DNA of 64,000 bases from Ligula intestinalis (GCA_036362985.1 JAYGXS010000008.1:9609524-9673523), one strand, 5' to 3'; positions 10,562 through 22,924 are shown, counted from the first letter of the stretch. Notes: generated from the sequence alone by a model not told the origin. Numbers and translations are program-made.

Positions 10562-10955
10562 GTAAGTACAGAGTTTCAGGTTTATTAAGCAGTTTGCTTG
10601 TGTTTCACTTGTCCCGGGATATTTGCAACACCCTTTTGGCGCCACCAGGATACCCAATAAAATAAAGCGAGAGTGTGCAGTCTAAAATGTGCAATTTAAC
10701 TCTCTGGATGGTTGTTTACTTGTGGTTCGTTCTAAACTTAATCTCTTCTCCAGTAGCCAGCGTAATCACCATTTCAAAGACTGAAGCACGCAGCCTCATC
10801 TGTAGGCCCTGTTTCATAGCGGTAGACTGCCAGAGGCCTGAGGACGACTCATAGTAAATTCGCGAATTGAGGTAGATTTTCGCATCCCAAGTATGTATAC
10901 AGGTAGATAAGAACAAGGCACTTAGACCACCGGAATCATAGTTTTATTTGTTTGA

Positions 10956-10987
10956 GCTTTCGAACTCTTACGAGAGTCCATTGTCGG
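10956..10987 (-). ncRNA. Hammerhead-like motif, core mutated
   Basis: On the minus strand the CTC/GAG stem with a bulge and the GAAAGC are kept, but the first core block reads CCGACAA instead of CTGANGA. It is probably an inactive copy of the 31828 type. Confidence 0.35.
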
Positions 10988-11197
10988 AGATAAAAGCGTC
11001 AACAGAAAACGAAGCAACAGTTTTAGGGGGAGAGGTGCCAATAAACCGCCAGGGACTTCAGTCTGGTGATGCCTGCGTCTGGAACGGTCTAATTTAAAAT
11101 TCATTTCGAATGCCCTTTCGTTTCTAGAAATTTCTTTTCTTTACTACTGCGTTCATTTAAATTACATTCCATGTTTTCGTTTTACTTGGTATTTTAG

Positions 11198-11221
11198 TCG
11201 GCTCAGTCGGTACGGTCTTCG
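11198..11221 (+). CDS. Micro-exon, 24 nt (octapeptide class)
   Basis: The acceptor is ttttacttggtattttag and the donor is gtaagc. It reads SAQSVRSS. It is the closest intact relative of the decayed exon at 836. Confidence 0.7.
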
Positions 11222-11843
11222 GTAAGCCCACATTTTTCAGAGCTTGTGACTTCACCTGCATTTTCAGATGGTTGGACTCAGGATTAGTAGTGCACGGATG
11301 CGCACCACGAAATCAGGGAGTGCAGGTGACCTCCTTGCATGTAGCCTGTTCAGGGAAGCGAAATTAGGTTAAAGGACATCCGTGAAGTCATACCATGAAG
11401 TTGGGGAATAAACTGAAATTTTAATTCCTTAAAGCATACAAGTTGAAGAAGGCGTGAGTGCTATCAAATGAGTGCAAACAAAGTGCATTCATCGAGTACC
11501 CTCTCGCGTATCTATCGATGTAAATATCGTTGAGCATGGTGTTGGACTACATAATTGTCATCGTCCTCGCCAGAGGAAACAGAAGATTCGCCCACTTTCC
11601 CTGATCCCGATCAGTGCAGGCTCCGCCATATTGTGTTGGCGGTGGATATCGACGACCTGCTGTATTGGATCATGAATGATGTTTTGTGAAATTTAACTGC
11701 AAAGTAGGAGAATTAGCGTCTAGCCCCCTTTTGCCCGCACATTCTGGGACCAGCGCCGACTGCCCTTCCTTTGAAAAACATCAGTTTCTATCGAACTTTG
11801 GTAGTTTATATAACAGTGCCCTTTCTTTCCATGATGACTTTAG

Positions 11844-11867
11844 GGTGCCCGGTCATCACGACAATCG
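11844..11867 (+). CDS. Micro-exon, 24 nt (octapeptide class)
   Basis: The acceptor is ttccatgatgactttag and the donor is gtaagt. It reads GARSSRQS. Confidence 0.7.
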
Positions 11868-12044
11868 GTAAGTACAGACCATATACGTTTGTTTTCCCAA
11901 TTCCGTTTCACAGGGATGCCCCATTTAGTTTCAGCTTACCTAGAACAGATGAACAGAAGAAGGGCAAGTTAGGGGAACAAACACTTTCCCTATACTTGGT
12001 ATCCGGCGTTTCGGGTAGTTATCTCATGCATCCATCTTCAGACG

Positions 12045-12330
12045 GTGACTATTTTAGCGGCACTTTCGCTCTCATCAACCAGGACAAGCTCAATCAGGTT
12101 GGAGTCCATCTATAATTCACAATGGAAGAAGAAGTGAAGAGCAAACTTCTGTTCCTGGATGTTCTCATCTGCTGCCATCTAAATGGCCAAGTGGCAACGT
12201 CTATTAATTTTAAACCAACAAGCGCTTCGCAATAGCAACTACCCACTGCAACAAAAGCAAAGTAGTTATGCTTACGCTATACCACCGAATAGAAGCCAAT
12301 TGCAACACGCCAGCCGCCAAACGGGATGAC
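12045..12330 (+). mobile_element. PLE reverse-transcriptase fragment
   Basis: Plus-strand frames read a FALINQDKLNQ block followed, after a stop, by TMEEEVKSKLLFLDVLICC. This matches the conserved F-x-x-E-x-E-x-x-x-x-L-x-F-L-D-V-L region late in Penelope-type reverse transcriptases; compare METENDNQLPFLDVLVHR at 50.2 kb. Stops and a frame change show it is dead. Confidence 0.6.
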
Positions 12331-13102
12331 GTGAAGCTCCGCCCGGGAGCTTTTCAGAGCTAACGACTATCCATGAGCATTTTATTGATTAAAATCGAAT
12401 GCCACTCAAAATGCGCTCCAAGGAGCATTGCCCACCAAAGTTATGGTGGAGCAGCCCATGCACGAAAGGGGATTGAGAAACCGTGGCTCGATCCCTCGCG
12501 AGCTCATTAGACTGAGAGTCCCTATCCCGAAGCAGGGGAAATAAACCATTGTCTACTAACTTCAGTGCAGTTACAGGGTATGCCACTACATTGGAAAAAC
12601 CGGCCGGAAACTACAAACGCGAATGCATGAACATCAGTTGGCGGCATGGAGGCTGGACGCCGAGTCAGAGGGGGCAACCCATGCTGCAGAGATGGGTACA
12701 TCTGCAACTTAAATGCCATTATATGCGTAGGCCGATGTGATGAGCTCACACCAAGGCAGATTAAAGAAGTCTGGATGGCGACCGACTGTTCGGTATATCA
12801 CCACAAAAATTTGCCTCCCCTCCATATTATATTTAAAAAATTATTATCAGAAGACACGCACGGCATAGCACAGTCAGGGCCACCAACTGTCTTTCTACGA
12901 TCAACGTGCTTATTATCCCAAAACATTTCCGTTCTCCATTTCAGAAACTGCGGAGCTTAGGCTGATCATATGATACGACACCTGCAAAAGAAACAAGTCC
13001 TTCCACTACTGGTTTAAAATAATCGCCGACTACTTTTGGTTGCCAGCTTTTAATTCCTTATCATACGATTTCATGTTTTTGTTTGTGTTTGTTTTGTTTC
13101 AG

Positions 13103-13126
13103 ATGTCTAAGTCAACTCGGGGATCG
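13103..13126 (+). CDS. Micro-exon, 24 nt (octapeptide class)
   Basis: The acceptor is tttgttttgtttcag and the donor is gtaagg. It reads MSKSTRGS; the ATG is internal and need not be a start. The 80 bases upstream resemble those before the exon at 18083 (gccgactacttttggttgcc against ggcgacggcttttggattgc), so exon and intron were copied together. Confidence 0.7.
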
Positions 13127-13760
13127 GTAAGGATAACACTTAAGACATTTACCTATTTGCTCTTATGTATATGAATACGAATCCGATGTATTGATAGTGT
13201 GGCTGTAGTAAGTGATGCGTCCAACGTGTATTCCTGGCTGGCTGTTCAACGCGACCAACGGAATATTTAAAAAGGTGACTTTAATTGAGTGTGAACGAAA
13301 CACACCTTGGCCTTTCTGCCTTTACCCCATATGTCTGGATGGCATTGGAAGAATGGCTCGGGCGGGAGTAAAACTAAACTAAGAGTAAGGTTACTTACAA
13401 TAAAGAATGACAGCTATCTAAAGGGATTAAGCGGCCACTTATAGGATAGATGCGCTGGGTACTGGTGAAGGACCGGCTCTGTCATGCCACTCGCTGTAGC
13501 AAGCAGCACACTTGACGCTAGTAGACGGACATCTTCCGATTTAATTAATTGATTTAATTATTTAAAATCAATAAAGTAGACAGTGCTCAAAAAGAGGATA
13601 AATATCTTCTTGGATTTAATCAAACTATTTAAATAAAAAAGAAGCTTCCATTTTAAAAGAGTAGATCACATGGGACTTCCATATTTAAACCATAACAATT
13701 GAACTCCTAGATTGCGAATGACCACAAAGCACTGACATTCTTTTATTTTCTTGTTTGTAG

Positions 13761-13784
13761 TCGCCCGCTAGAGTGCGTTCTACG
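13761..13784 (+). CDS. Micro-exon, 24 nt (octapeptide class)
   Basis: The acceptor is ttattttcttgtttgtag and the donor is gttagt, weaker than in neighbours. It reads SPARVRST. Confidence 0.65.
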
Positions 13785-14814
13785 GTTAGTGACTGTATTT
13801 TATCACAATAAACAAAGCTGCAAACTTTTTTGAGCAAGTGGACGTGAAGCATTTATTTTTGTCAAATTTACAAGATGTGACGCAAAAAATCGATGTGCGG
13901 AAGATTTTTGAACTTTGGATGGTTCAACAGGTGCTACACCCGCAAGCAACATATAATATTAATGCAAACAAGTAATAGTTTATAGCCGTCCTGTAGTGTT
14001 TAAGAAGGCCCACTCCAAAATCAACCCCAAAATGCGCAAGATTTGAGCACGATTTTGTGTGTATGCATCCGACAAATTTCAGAGCTCCAACATGCTTTAC
14101 ATACACAGACTGCTTGCGTTCAGAATGAAAAATAAATTCAAATCAAATCCAGTTAGCCTCTGCCTTGGGTTGCTTGCTAACTTTTGTATGGGTACTTGGT
14201 GCTATGAAAGTCAGCGGAACCGATTAACTTACTTCGGTTAAAGTACCTACTATCGATATGCCTTATTACTGCAGATTGCTGATCTACTGAGACCTTTTTA
14301 TGAGTTGGAATTGGGCTGGGTCTCCTCTCGTTGATCCACTCTTCCCCAGCTCAGTCAACTTCATTAAAGAGTTCCAGGCTTATATAGCCCAGTGCGAAAA
14401 ACAAGTTCTTCACGCTATTAACTTGCTATCATTTACAGATCCACGAAGCAGTCACACTTCAACTATAAAATTATAGGTACTATTTGAACAACAAAAGAAA
14501 TGAGGTCGCTAGTTTCGGAATAGACAGCGCAGTTAGCATTGTAAATGAAAGTACGCCTATTGCGGAAGAAGAAGAAGGAGAAAATATATAAATGGATCAA
14601 TGACACTTATTCTCGGGCAAAATACAATTCGATGGGTTTTTCTATCGATTCGAGGCCTTAAGGTGCATATTGGTGCATAATGGGATTACAGTTTAATTCT
14701 TTTTAAAGATATGTTCTGGCCTACTAATGGGCGTTTGGTTAGATGATAGATTGCTAACTGTTGCATACAAGCGGCTTGCCTTCTTATAACAACAGAGGAG
14801 TCGTTTGCATCTGA

Positions 14815-15220
14815 AAACAGGCCTACTGAGAGCTAGTTGCTGTCTCAACACCAGAAGGATCCCCAAATACCAAGTATGGAGAGACTGGTTTAACTCGAAC
14901 AACTTTACTGCTTAAAAAGCTGTACAGTGACGCAGCGTACGATAGCCAGCTGTGTAGGTGCAAAAGTGTGGATGTGACAAGTTTAGGCTCTGCAATGAGT
15001 AATCAATCGGCTGGCGCTAATCAAATGAGGCAGGATTCTCAATTACCCACAAGCATAAACGTGGTGGGTTGACATCAAGCGTGCAATAGGGCAATAGCGC
15101 GCAGCGAGCGAAGCTCAGCGCATAGAAGGCAGCATGAGTCAGCGCAGTTGCTACAGGCCCACCTTCGGAATCGAAGTCAAGGAACTGATGACAAGTTTTA
15201 CTACGGTCGTATGTTTGCGC
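14815..15220. repeat. Dispersed repeat family C
   Basis: Third copy: ccaaataccaagtatgg and tctgcaatgagtaatcaatc, then gctaatcaaatgaggcagg, align with 5575-6110. The interval 13800-14800 contains AT-rich intron without a supported feature. Confidence 0.4.
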
Positions 15221-15294
15221 CATGGACTAGGAGACAGAGCACTACGTGGAATCGGTGAGAGACTCTGTCGTGGGCTTTGATATCCTTATTGCAG

Positions 15295-15620
15295 GGGCTT
15301 AAGTGAATTCAACTCTAGCAACTGCGATTTGCAGGCCCCCGTTTCCGTAGGAGTCGAAGGGTGCTGGTTAGTAGAAAGTAGAAAATTAACTGTCAGGCGA
15401 GCGAGCAGCCGCACGCCACACGGGCACCGCTGAACTGGGGTGACCACGGGCATTGCCACAGCGTTTGGGGGCTGTCTTTGATTGAGTCGGCCTTGACAGG
15501 TGATTTGCTAAATGAACTGGCCGGACAAACGAGGGTAGGGGGCCAGCTTATGTGCGGTCGTGGGCAGCGGTGAGCCTTCGCGCGATGATCGTCTGCGCGA
15601 AAGGAGTCACCACGCCGTCA
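15295..15620. repeat. Dispersed repeat family D
   Basis: Starts gcaggggcttaagtgaattc, like gcagggggttaagtgagttt at 25335 and gggcggtcaagtaagttgaa at 34018. A GTGAGTCGGCCTTGA-type block also recurs. It is non-coding. Confidence 0.4.
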
Positions 15621-15711
15621 GATGGCAGAAGTTCTGTCTCTGTTTGTAGTTGAAAGAGCTATAGGGCATTTTCAAATGTCTGACCCTTGGTCTGTTTTTT
15701 TTGCATTATAG

Positions 15712-15735
15712 ACATCCAGGGACTCGCAGTCTACG
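15712..15735 (+). CDS. Micro-exon, 24 nt (octapeptide class)
   Basis: The acceptor is gttttttttgcattatag and the donor is gtaatc. It reads TSRDSQST, with Q where most copies have R at position 6. Confidence 0.65.
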
Positions 15736-15814
15736 GTAATCAAATGCTCACACCAGCTTTTGAAGGATATATTTATTCCGCAAAGAATTTTTTTATCATT
15801 TATGTTATAGCTCA

Positions 15815-16240
15815 GTTAGTTTGGCGTCGCCAGTTGTTGTATTCTAGGATTTCGAACCCGACTAATAGGCAGAAGAAGGCAAGAGAGCGATTCCGATAGG
15901 CAATGGCTGTATTCAACAGTACACAAAGACTGTGTGGCGTGCGGGGTCTGCTGAGTTGTCGGAGTCATTCGTGTCTGCCGATCCATCTGAGTCCTTTAAC
16001 CTGTCAACTCCGGCATATTTATACCGCTCCGGTCCTTCCAGAATCTTCCAAGCTTCTGGCCTGCTCCCACAAATTTTGGAATAATCCTGACTATGCCCAC
16101 AGCGCCTGCTATGTGGGTGGTCGTCTGGATTTTTTGGCTCATGGCGTATGCACAGGCGTGGGCGTCTGGCATGAGGGCGTGACGTACTCCGGGCGGCCCT
16201 TTTCGCCGGCTGCCGTGAATGCACGGGGCCTTCCGCCTCT
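15815..16240. repeat. Dispersed repeat family B
   Basis: Matches 19625-19960 and 42508-42830: a cagttagtttggcgtcgcca start, cgacccgactaatag, then ggcaatggctgtattcaaca and acacaaagactg. Overlapping open frames on both strands are incidental. Confidence 0.5.
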
Positions 16241-16465
16241 GTATCAATTTACGAAGGCTGTATGAGCTCAACTCTGCTGTGGCAGCTGCCGTTTGCGTCG
16301 GGTTTCTTCCCAACTACAAACATAAGCATAACTACACGCCATTGTTGTTGTCTTTCCTCTGGAAAAAATGGTTTATGTTTTTGCTTGACGGTCATACTTT
16401 GTCTTCTAACTCTACAGCCTTTTTCGCGTTAACCTGGCCTGGGGGGAGACCTTTATTCACCTGAC

Positions 16466-16625
16466 GTTTCGACATCCGTCGTAGATTCTTCATCAGAGGC
16501 ATCAGCAGACCCGTTTATGCTACTGTTTTGGGAAAAGGTCCCTTAAGAAGAATCCGGGACGGATGTCAAAACGCCAGGCGAATAAAAGTCTTCTCCCAGC
16601 GGTCGCATCTTCTTTTCAATTACTT
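16466..16625. mobile_element. Short PLE-derived inverted pair
   Basis: Left end on the minus strand (16466-16496): CTGATGA, stem ATCT/GGAT, GAAAC, a canonical hammerhead-like core. The right end (about 16540-16585, plus) keeps the ATCCG/CGGAT stem but has a ruined core. Both are followed by a CAGGCGAATAAA-type tail. The roughly 45 bases between are a near-complete internal deletion of a larger element such as that at 54.8-56.3 kb. Confidence 0.5.
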
Positions 16626-17489
16626 CCTGGGAATCGCACCTTCGCTTGTATTGGCAATTTATTTGGGCGAGATGCGCTCTGATCGGCCCGACGATGGCAA
16701 ACCTTTAGCCTTCGTGAGGACTCAACCGGTTTCTAAACAGGTGTCTTGACAATAAAGCGTTGCTGACTTGTGTTACATACAAGCTCCCGGGTAAACAGGG
16801 AGCTGGCGAGACTCGCAATGTTTCAACACGAAAAAAGAATAATCCGTGTCATTCTTCATGACTGCCACGCGAGGCTGCGCAACTATTCTCAACTAAGGGC
16901 CATGAAAAGATCAGACGCTGTGAGTTTATGGGCGAAGACAGTACAAATCCGGAAACGACACACTGGTACACAAGTTGTCGTCAAACGAACTGACGAAGGA
17001 GCAAATAGAGGTTCTACAGCACGAAGACTCGTTCAACGCGGCTCCTGCTGAACCTGCTAACATGCTTGCAGCCGTGGATTAAGTCATTAATCAGATGATA
17101 ACGACGGAGGAGACAAAGAACCTCAGCTGACACCGGGTATTTTCCCTCCTTATGGCTGACCAAACGTGGGGGTGCTCCGCAACATCGAATGCGTTGCGCT
17201 AAGAGTAATCATGGCTGACCGGGTCATCGTCATCGTGCAAGCTGACAAGGGAAATAAACCTGTTTATAATTTAGATAATTTCTTACATTCCGATAACTAT
17301 TCTTGTTCAGCTAGTAACTAAATCCCATATATACAAGTGAACTAAGGCTAAATTGCAGGAGTTACATTTTCCCGGGTGCCCTAATCGCAACCAAACTTCT
17401 GACCGTCCCACCTCGCTCCCCCTGGCGTCCCTGAATTAAACTCTCATGGTCCTAAACCGAAGTCTCGTGCTAACCAAAACCCTAATTGT

Positions 17490-17825
17490 TTATACCTGCA
17501 CCTAGTACTCGATATTAGCACGAACGCTGATCTAGCCCGCCTGTTGTCCCGAACGCCAGCACGAGGCATCGAGAGATACCAATCAGCCAGCGGGAGAAGT
17601 GTATTCACACAGTTAAAGTCAAGGCCGCTCTTACAAAAAGGCTGTGGGGTGTTCATCCAGTCTGCTCCATGAGCAGGCATCAGCGACAAGGGACCAATCA
17701 GCTTTGAATAAAAATCGATAACCACTGCGCGAACCCTCATGACAGCAACGTGGAGTTGCACTCGGGGCTATTCTGTAAGATAAGTAATCGTGGGAATGGG
17801 CGCATTCCCAATACTTATCTGCTGA
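17490..17825. repeat. Dispersed repeat family A
   Basis: Second copy of 9940-10265: gcacgaacgctgatc, gtcccgaacgccagcacga, gggaccaatcagct and gggaatgggcgcattccc are in the same order. The interval 16650-17489 contains no supported feature. Confidence 0.5.
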
Positions 17826-18082
17826 AATGTTGCTCAAATCCGATTGTATCTGAGGTGTATTAGCCAGTCCCAAGCCCTTCCCTTTTACCTCTCCACCTCG
17901 GTCAAAGCACTTGTGGCGTGAGCCTTAGCAGTCGCTCTCTTTTCTTTAGATGTTGACCCGACAGAATAAATGCAAAGGGCTTTTTTGGTTCCGTTGGCCT
18001 CGTTTGAATAATTGGCGACGGCTTTTGGATTGCCAGAAATTGGTTTCTAAGTGTATGTTGACTTTTTCCTTTGTTTTTTCAG

Positions 18083-18106
18083 GTATTCCAGGGGCCACGC
18101 TTGTCG
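18083..18106 (+). CDS. Micro-exon, 24 nt (octapeptide class)
   Basis: The acceptor is tttcctttgttttttcag and the donor is gtaagg. It reads VFQGPRLS. The upstream intron resembles that of the exon at 13103. Confidence 0.7.
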
Positions 18107-18207
18107 GTAAGGGCAAAACTGCAAACTTATTATACATTTATTAAAACCTTGTGGTGATGGTTGTTGTCGTTTTTGTTGCTGCAAGATCAATTGCAAGGTA
18201 AATGGCT

Positions 18208-19620
18208 TTAGAACCACGACTTCCGGACCTTCTTCAAATACCGGACTGTGGCAGAGGGTCTTTGGACGGTAAGGTCGATCGGCGCTCTCAGTCTGTGGTC
18301 GACACCAAACTCCTGAACTCTGGGGGCCATCTCGGCTATGCATTCCGCTAGGTGTTCGTTGGTCTCTGCCTTTCCATAGGCTGCACACGTTGAATCATCA
18401 GTCAGGCTGTCCCGCCGCCTGATACGATTCGTCTTTGGACAATGTCCGGTCCTAAATCTCACTAGGGTCGTTCTATCTAGCCGAGTCATTTTCTTTTCTT
18501 CATCTTACTTGATAGGGGCCGTATACGTTCTTCGGCCGCGTGTTTGTATTATTTGTGGCCTGGGGGCCATTCGTCTGACTACCTTCATCGTTGCCGCAAA
18601 GGATGTCGGTCAAACGTCCGGTGCATCCCTGGCCGCTGATGCTTCAGTGTCTGCTTGTTCGTTCCCGGGGATACCCACGTGGCTGGCAATCCACGCAATT
18701 TCCACACTTCTTCTTGTCGTGGCTCTCTCTAGGACATGCACCACTTGTTCTACCAATGGTTTCGTCAGGTCCTCTCCTGTCTCGAAGTTCTGTAGGGCAT
18801 CTACATCGGATTTACTATCAGTAAGGATTCTAGCAGAACTCCAATCCTCAGGTGGATGCTCCAGCCATTCCGCCACCATCAGAAGAGCTAGCATTTCGGC
18901 ATCAAAATATGAGCTGTAGTATGCGCCCCTTCTCCGGCTTGTTGCAACTGTTGAGAAGTTATTCTAGCTTTCCTTTGTCACCTCGACTCCAGCGCCTCCC
19001 TGTCTGCATCTATCTATTGCCGAACTATCGCTATAAATAGTCAAGGACGTTTCCGGTAGGGAGTTGAGCGTATTCTTCATTCGTTGCCAGTTTTCTTCAT
19101 CTCTGATTTGCTACATAGATCTTCAAATTTCCTTATAATAGTGATGTAAGTACGTCGCCATGGGGCTAGACTATAAACAGCGAAAAGTTCTCTAGACATC
19201 TCAGAATCCTCTCTCAACGTTTGTTGTAGGCATCTGCGTGCATTCTCCATCCAGGTTGAGGTCCGCTTTAACCGGGTTGTCTGTTGCTTCTCAGCCATCT
19301 GTCTGTGGAGGCTGTGTGGAGGAAGTCCCGTGCAGTGTTCATAGGCTCTGATAGCGTCGAACCTGCCCCTCTCATCTATCGTCCGAATATCAGCCTCTTT
19401 TAGAATCATTTCGGTCGGACATGAGATTCGGAGGCTCGTGGTAATTCGAGTTGCTTTCAGGTTCAGGCCTTCCAACCTGTCAAGCCGTGAGCGGCAGATC
19501 CACGACACCCATGCTGCTGATCCACTCTCAATTACCGGTCGCACACAGGCAGTGCAGACTTTTTTGATGTCCTCCAGACGCCATCCCCAGGTTGTTCCAA
19601 CTGAGGCTCTCATCATATTA
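18208..19620 (-). mobile_element. Non-LTR retrotransposon (LINE) 3' half with RNase H
   Basis: Minus-strand order is as follows. First, 19616-19077 is about 180 codons of reverse-transcriptase thumb/connection (W-G-W-R-L-E-D-I-K-K-V-C, P-V-I-E-S-G). Then about 18930-18610 is an RNase H domain with SSYFDAEM, TDSKSDVDAL and the final HVGIPGNEQAD. Then 18489-18208 is a C-terminal tail with a Cys/His knuckle (TCAAYGKAETNEHLAEC), in which the usual second Cys is Tyr. The frame changes between the first two blocks and stops separate the last two, so the copy is dead. RNase H after the RT points to an I/R1/jockey-like group and not RTE. Confidence 0.8.
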
Positions 19621-19624
19621 AGTC

Positions 19625-19960
19625 GTGTTATACCCCAGTTAGTTCGGCGTTGCCAGGTGTTATAGCCCGGTATTTCGGACCCGACTAATAGATCGACGAA
19701 GGCAAGGGGCGGTCGTGATAGGCAATGGCTTTATTCAACCGTACACAAAGACTGGGGGCGCGCGTGACTGTCCGGTTCTCCGTGTCCTGCAGGTCCGTCG
19801 GAGTCGTCCTTTAGCTTGTCAACTCCGACATAGTTATACGGCTCCGGTCTTTCCAGAATGTTCCTAGCGTCTGGCCTGCTCCTAGACATTCTGGAATAAT
19901 CCTGACTACGCCCACAATCACTTCTCTCTCCTCCTGATTCCTCCCGACCCCAACTACCAT
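19625..19960. repeat. Dispersed repeat family B
   Basis: Second copy of 15815-16240 directly abutting the LINE fragment: ccagttagttcggcgttgcc, ggacccgactaatag and ggcaatggctttattcaacc. Confidence 0.5.
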
Positions 19961-20101
19961 AACATGCGGATTTCATAAGGCGGTTGACGAGGTGTGAATA
20001 GTAGATGAAGCCTGATGATTAAACACATGTTCGCAAATTGCATTTTGATGATGCCAGGGTCAAGGCTGAGTGTAAAGGTTGCCCCACCCTGTTTGTTTCA
20101 G

Positions 20102-20185
20102 AATCGGGCCTCCACGGATAGTGGGATGAGCGACGCGTCAGTCAGGGAGGCTGGTGTCCAGTCGGTCTATGGAGATAACAGAAAG
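20102..20185 (+). CDS. Exon, 84 nt (A-S-T-D-S class)
   Basis: The acceptor is ccctgtttgtttcag and the donor is gtaatc. Phase 0 is open for 28 codons from NRASTDSGMSDASVREAG to VYGDNRK. The RASTDSG block matches the exons at 7897 and 25114. Confidence 0.7.
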
Positions 20186-20654
20186 GTAATCAGGTTAAAT
20201 TACATGTTTATTTTGCTTCCTGTTAAACCATACTTGGTGTGTTTGCATTTATCTAACTTCGGACGACCGATCATCCAGGCGGTGGCTTGTTGGTGGTGGG
20301 GGGGGGGGGTCAGTGAGGTCAATCCTCAGCGCACTTTCTTTCTCACTATGATCAATCTGAAGCGCTTGAAGCTTTGCGGGTGCGCTAAAAGCCGCGGCTT
20401 GGAGGGGTACCAGCTGACGGAGTAACTCGAACACCGCAGCCAGCCCAGTGTGTATCTTGTTGTGTGGAGTGGTTGGATACATCCAGTAACTTTGTAATGA
20501 GCATCCTATTTTATGAGCGTTTACCCCATCGTAAATGCTAATTCTTTCACACTGGAATACCCCAAGATAAAATGAGGACTGCACAACTTTCTCCCTCTTA
20601 ATGTGTCATGTTGATGGCTAACTTTTCCAGCGGTCGTCACTTTGAAATCCTAAG

Positions 20655-20835
20655 GGGACTTCATAATGGGTGCGCTGATTATAGCGCTGGACTTCTAACA
20701 AGGTCGTAGTTTCGAAACCAGAGTGAGACACCAATTTCTGAGGCTATACTTTGGGCTGGGTATGACTGGCTGACGACGGCAAATAAGCCAGAAATTACCA
20801 CCCTGTCTCCCTTGTCTTTGTCGGTTAGGTTCGTC
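20655..20835 (+). repeat. tRNA-derived SINE-like copy
   Basis: A tRNA-like head (gcgctggacttctaacaagg, then tcgtagtttcgaaacc, like a B box) is followed by the shared body ggtatgactggctgacgacg and ccagaaat..ccttgtctttg. Confidence 0.5.
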
Positions 20836-21952
20836 TGTCTATATCTTTAGCCGCCTTGCAACGTAGGCCCGAGTATCAGCTCCAGAGGCACTATGAACGA
20901 CTGAGTGTGTCCTCTAACTCATCGGTTTTCGCCTATCTGCCACTATAGTGTAAGCCATGATCTTTGCTTTGTTCCAATTTCTTCCGGAAAACCAATGCTT
21001 AAGTAATCCGTTCTATCATACTTGTCTGGCAGGACACTTAGGGGATGCAAAACCTAAAATGCCATTTCATCAACCATCCAGAGGCTGTCGTAAGGTTTTG
21101 ATGGCGGCCAAAACACTGTGTGTTACTTTGCATTCCATGATTAGGGGTAGGGGTATCGGAGGGGCACTACATAAGCAACTTTTACCCAATTGACTACTGG
21201 CGGTTCCGACTGGTATTACGCCAAGATTCCAAATAATCCCAGGAAGCTTTGTAGATGACCATATATCCATAGTTTTCTTAATAATCTTGTTCCGAAAAGA
21301 TGCGCTTGAATGAAGGAGTCATTTTCACTAATTTGTTATCTTGATAGTAATCAAATTGGGTAGTTTCCCCTTAATGTATCGGGACGCGTCCATGTTGACT
21401 TCAATCGCACGCTGCGAATGCTAGCTGTCCTGTCAGTCAAGTAGCGCCGCGCGGACTCCTCTTACGGACAAAGTAAAGACGTCTCGGGCTGTGGCCGGTG
21501 AAAATTCATCAACGAGTGTGCTGTGCTAATCTACTCTCACCTCTGACCCCTGCTGAAATAGTGTGGAATGACACCTACTTAATCTTTTGTGACCTTAGTC
21601 ACCCTTTTGGCATACGCAAACATCTGAGAAAACTCTCTTTACGGCTTTGCCCTTTTCTTTAACCTATATCAGTATCAGTTTGCTGAGGGAAAGATAGGCG
21701 AACGCCTTTCAACGCCCTGTTGGTAACAAGATTATAGGAAATTAATGGATAAAGAGGACAATTTAAAAATAACATCAATTGCATGCTTCAGAGAGCCATT
21801 ACAGTTGTGAGTTGTAAGACAGTAACAGAATGTGACAGGCAAATATGGCTACTTGGAAATTATAAGTAGTATACTTTGATGCAGTATATGTGATGCAGTA
21901 TAATGTGATGCAGTGGTTTTTTTACATGTTTTACATGGCTTTACTGTAACAG

Positions 21953-22051
21953 CATAGCAATGGAGATATCTCATCAAGAGACGAATTTAACATGGACGGG
22001 CGCGATCCTAGTTCTTTTGATGAAGTCACATTAGCAGAAACCCCGTCAAAA
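21953..22051 (+). CDS. Exon, 99 nt
   Basis: The acceptor is atggctttactgtaacag and the donor is a perfect gtaagt. Phase 0 is open for 33 codons, from HSNGDISSRDEF through MDGRDPSSFDEV to AETPSK. It is rich in S, D and E and has the ...S-K end before the donor. No close copy was seen, but size class, phase and splice sites match the neighbours at 20102 and 25114. Confidence 0.65.
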
Positions 22052-22419
22052 GTAAGTCTGTCCCCGTAGCTTTGAAAAAACAAAACGTTACAAAAGCTGC
22101 CATTATTTTTGTTCAATAATTCATCTTTACACAATGCAGTTAGTGGTACTCATGCACACATTAAGATATTAATTATGTCTGGAAGAGTACCTGAGGAAAT
22201 GAACTAGCGCGGGACATTCTTATCAACCATTCGTACCGCGTGCGCCGAAAATCAGAAAAACAGTAAATACTATTTATGAAATATATCCGATTGCGGATGT
22301 TTGTAACTTTATCGTTTGCATCTGAGCTTGACTCACAGTCCGAGTATAGACAGCTCAGACTCGTTCATAAACGTTCACTTTGTTGTAAAGTTGATTTTAC
22401 AAACTGCCCCGTCGAGTTA

Positions 22420-22640
22420 GGCCTTTTGGAATCCCCAACAAAGAAAACAATAAGGAGGGCGTAACCTTGAAATCCACCCGGAGGGGGGTTCATTCGGCTT
22501 TCTCGGTTGGCTGTTGCCGGTGGCTAATCTCTAGCGCACTGCAAGTCCTAACTTAGGGCTAAGACCGCCAATCGGGAGCGGACTGATGGTGTCCTCGCAG
22601 TCCACGTGTAACTCACTGGCTCAGATATGACAGTTGCTTA
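22420..22640 (+). repeat. Dispersed repeat family E (inverted copy at 33.7-33.9 kb)
   Basis: ttttggaatccccaacaaag, aataaggagggcgtaac and ggttggctgttgccggtggc are seen as reverse complements at 33695-33935. It is non-coding. Confidence 0.45.
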
Positions 22641-22924
22641 TAAGTGATTGTCGAGCGCATTCGTTTGTGGCATGACTGGGTGCGTTGGGCTAAGGTCAGC
22701 TACTGTGGCGCACCCAAGTGGTCCTTGAGAATCTGTGACTAGTTGGGCACGCGTGTAGGCTCACGTGCCTGTGTCTGCGCTCCAGCCTGTAAGGTCATAA
22801 AGTGGAAGTGGTCAGATCCAATAGAACAAAGACGTTGCGGCAGTCCACATTGACAAAGGAATCATTGTGGCAGTCGGTGGCAGACACGACGCCTGGCATG
22901 TAGTAGCGCTGCACTTCAAGAACC

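Noticed and set aside
15903..16313. Three overlapping frames of 100-120 codons
   Set aside because: The same DNA occurs as dispersed repeat family B elsewhere with stops in all frames; no domain is visible.
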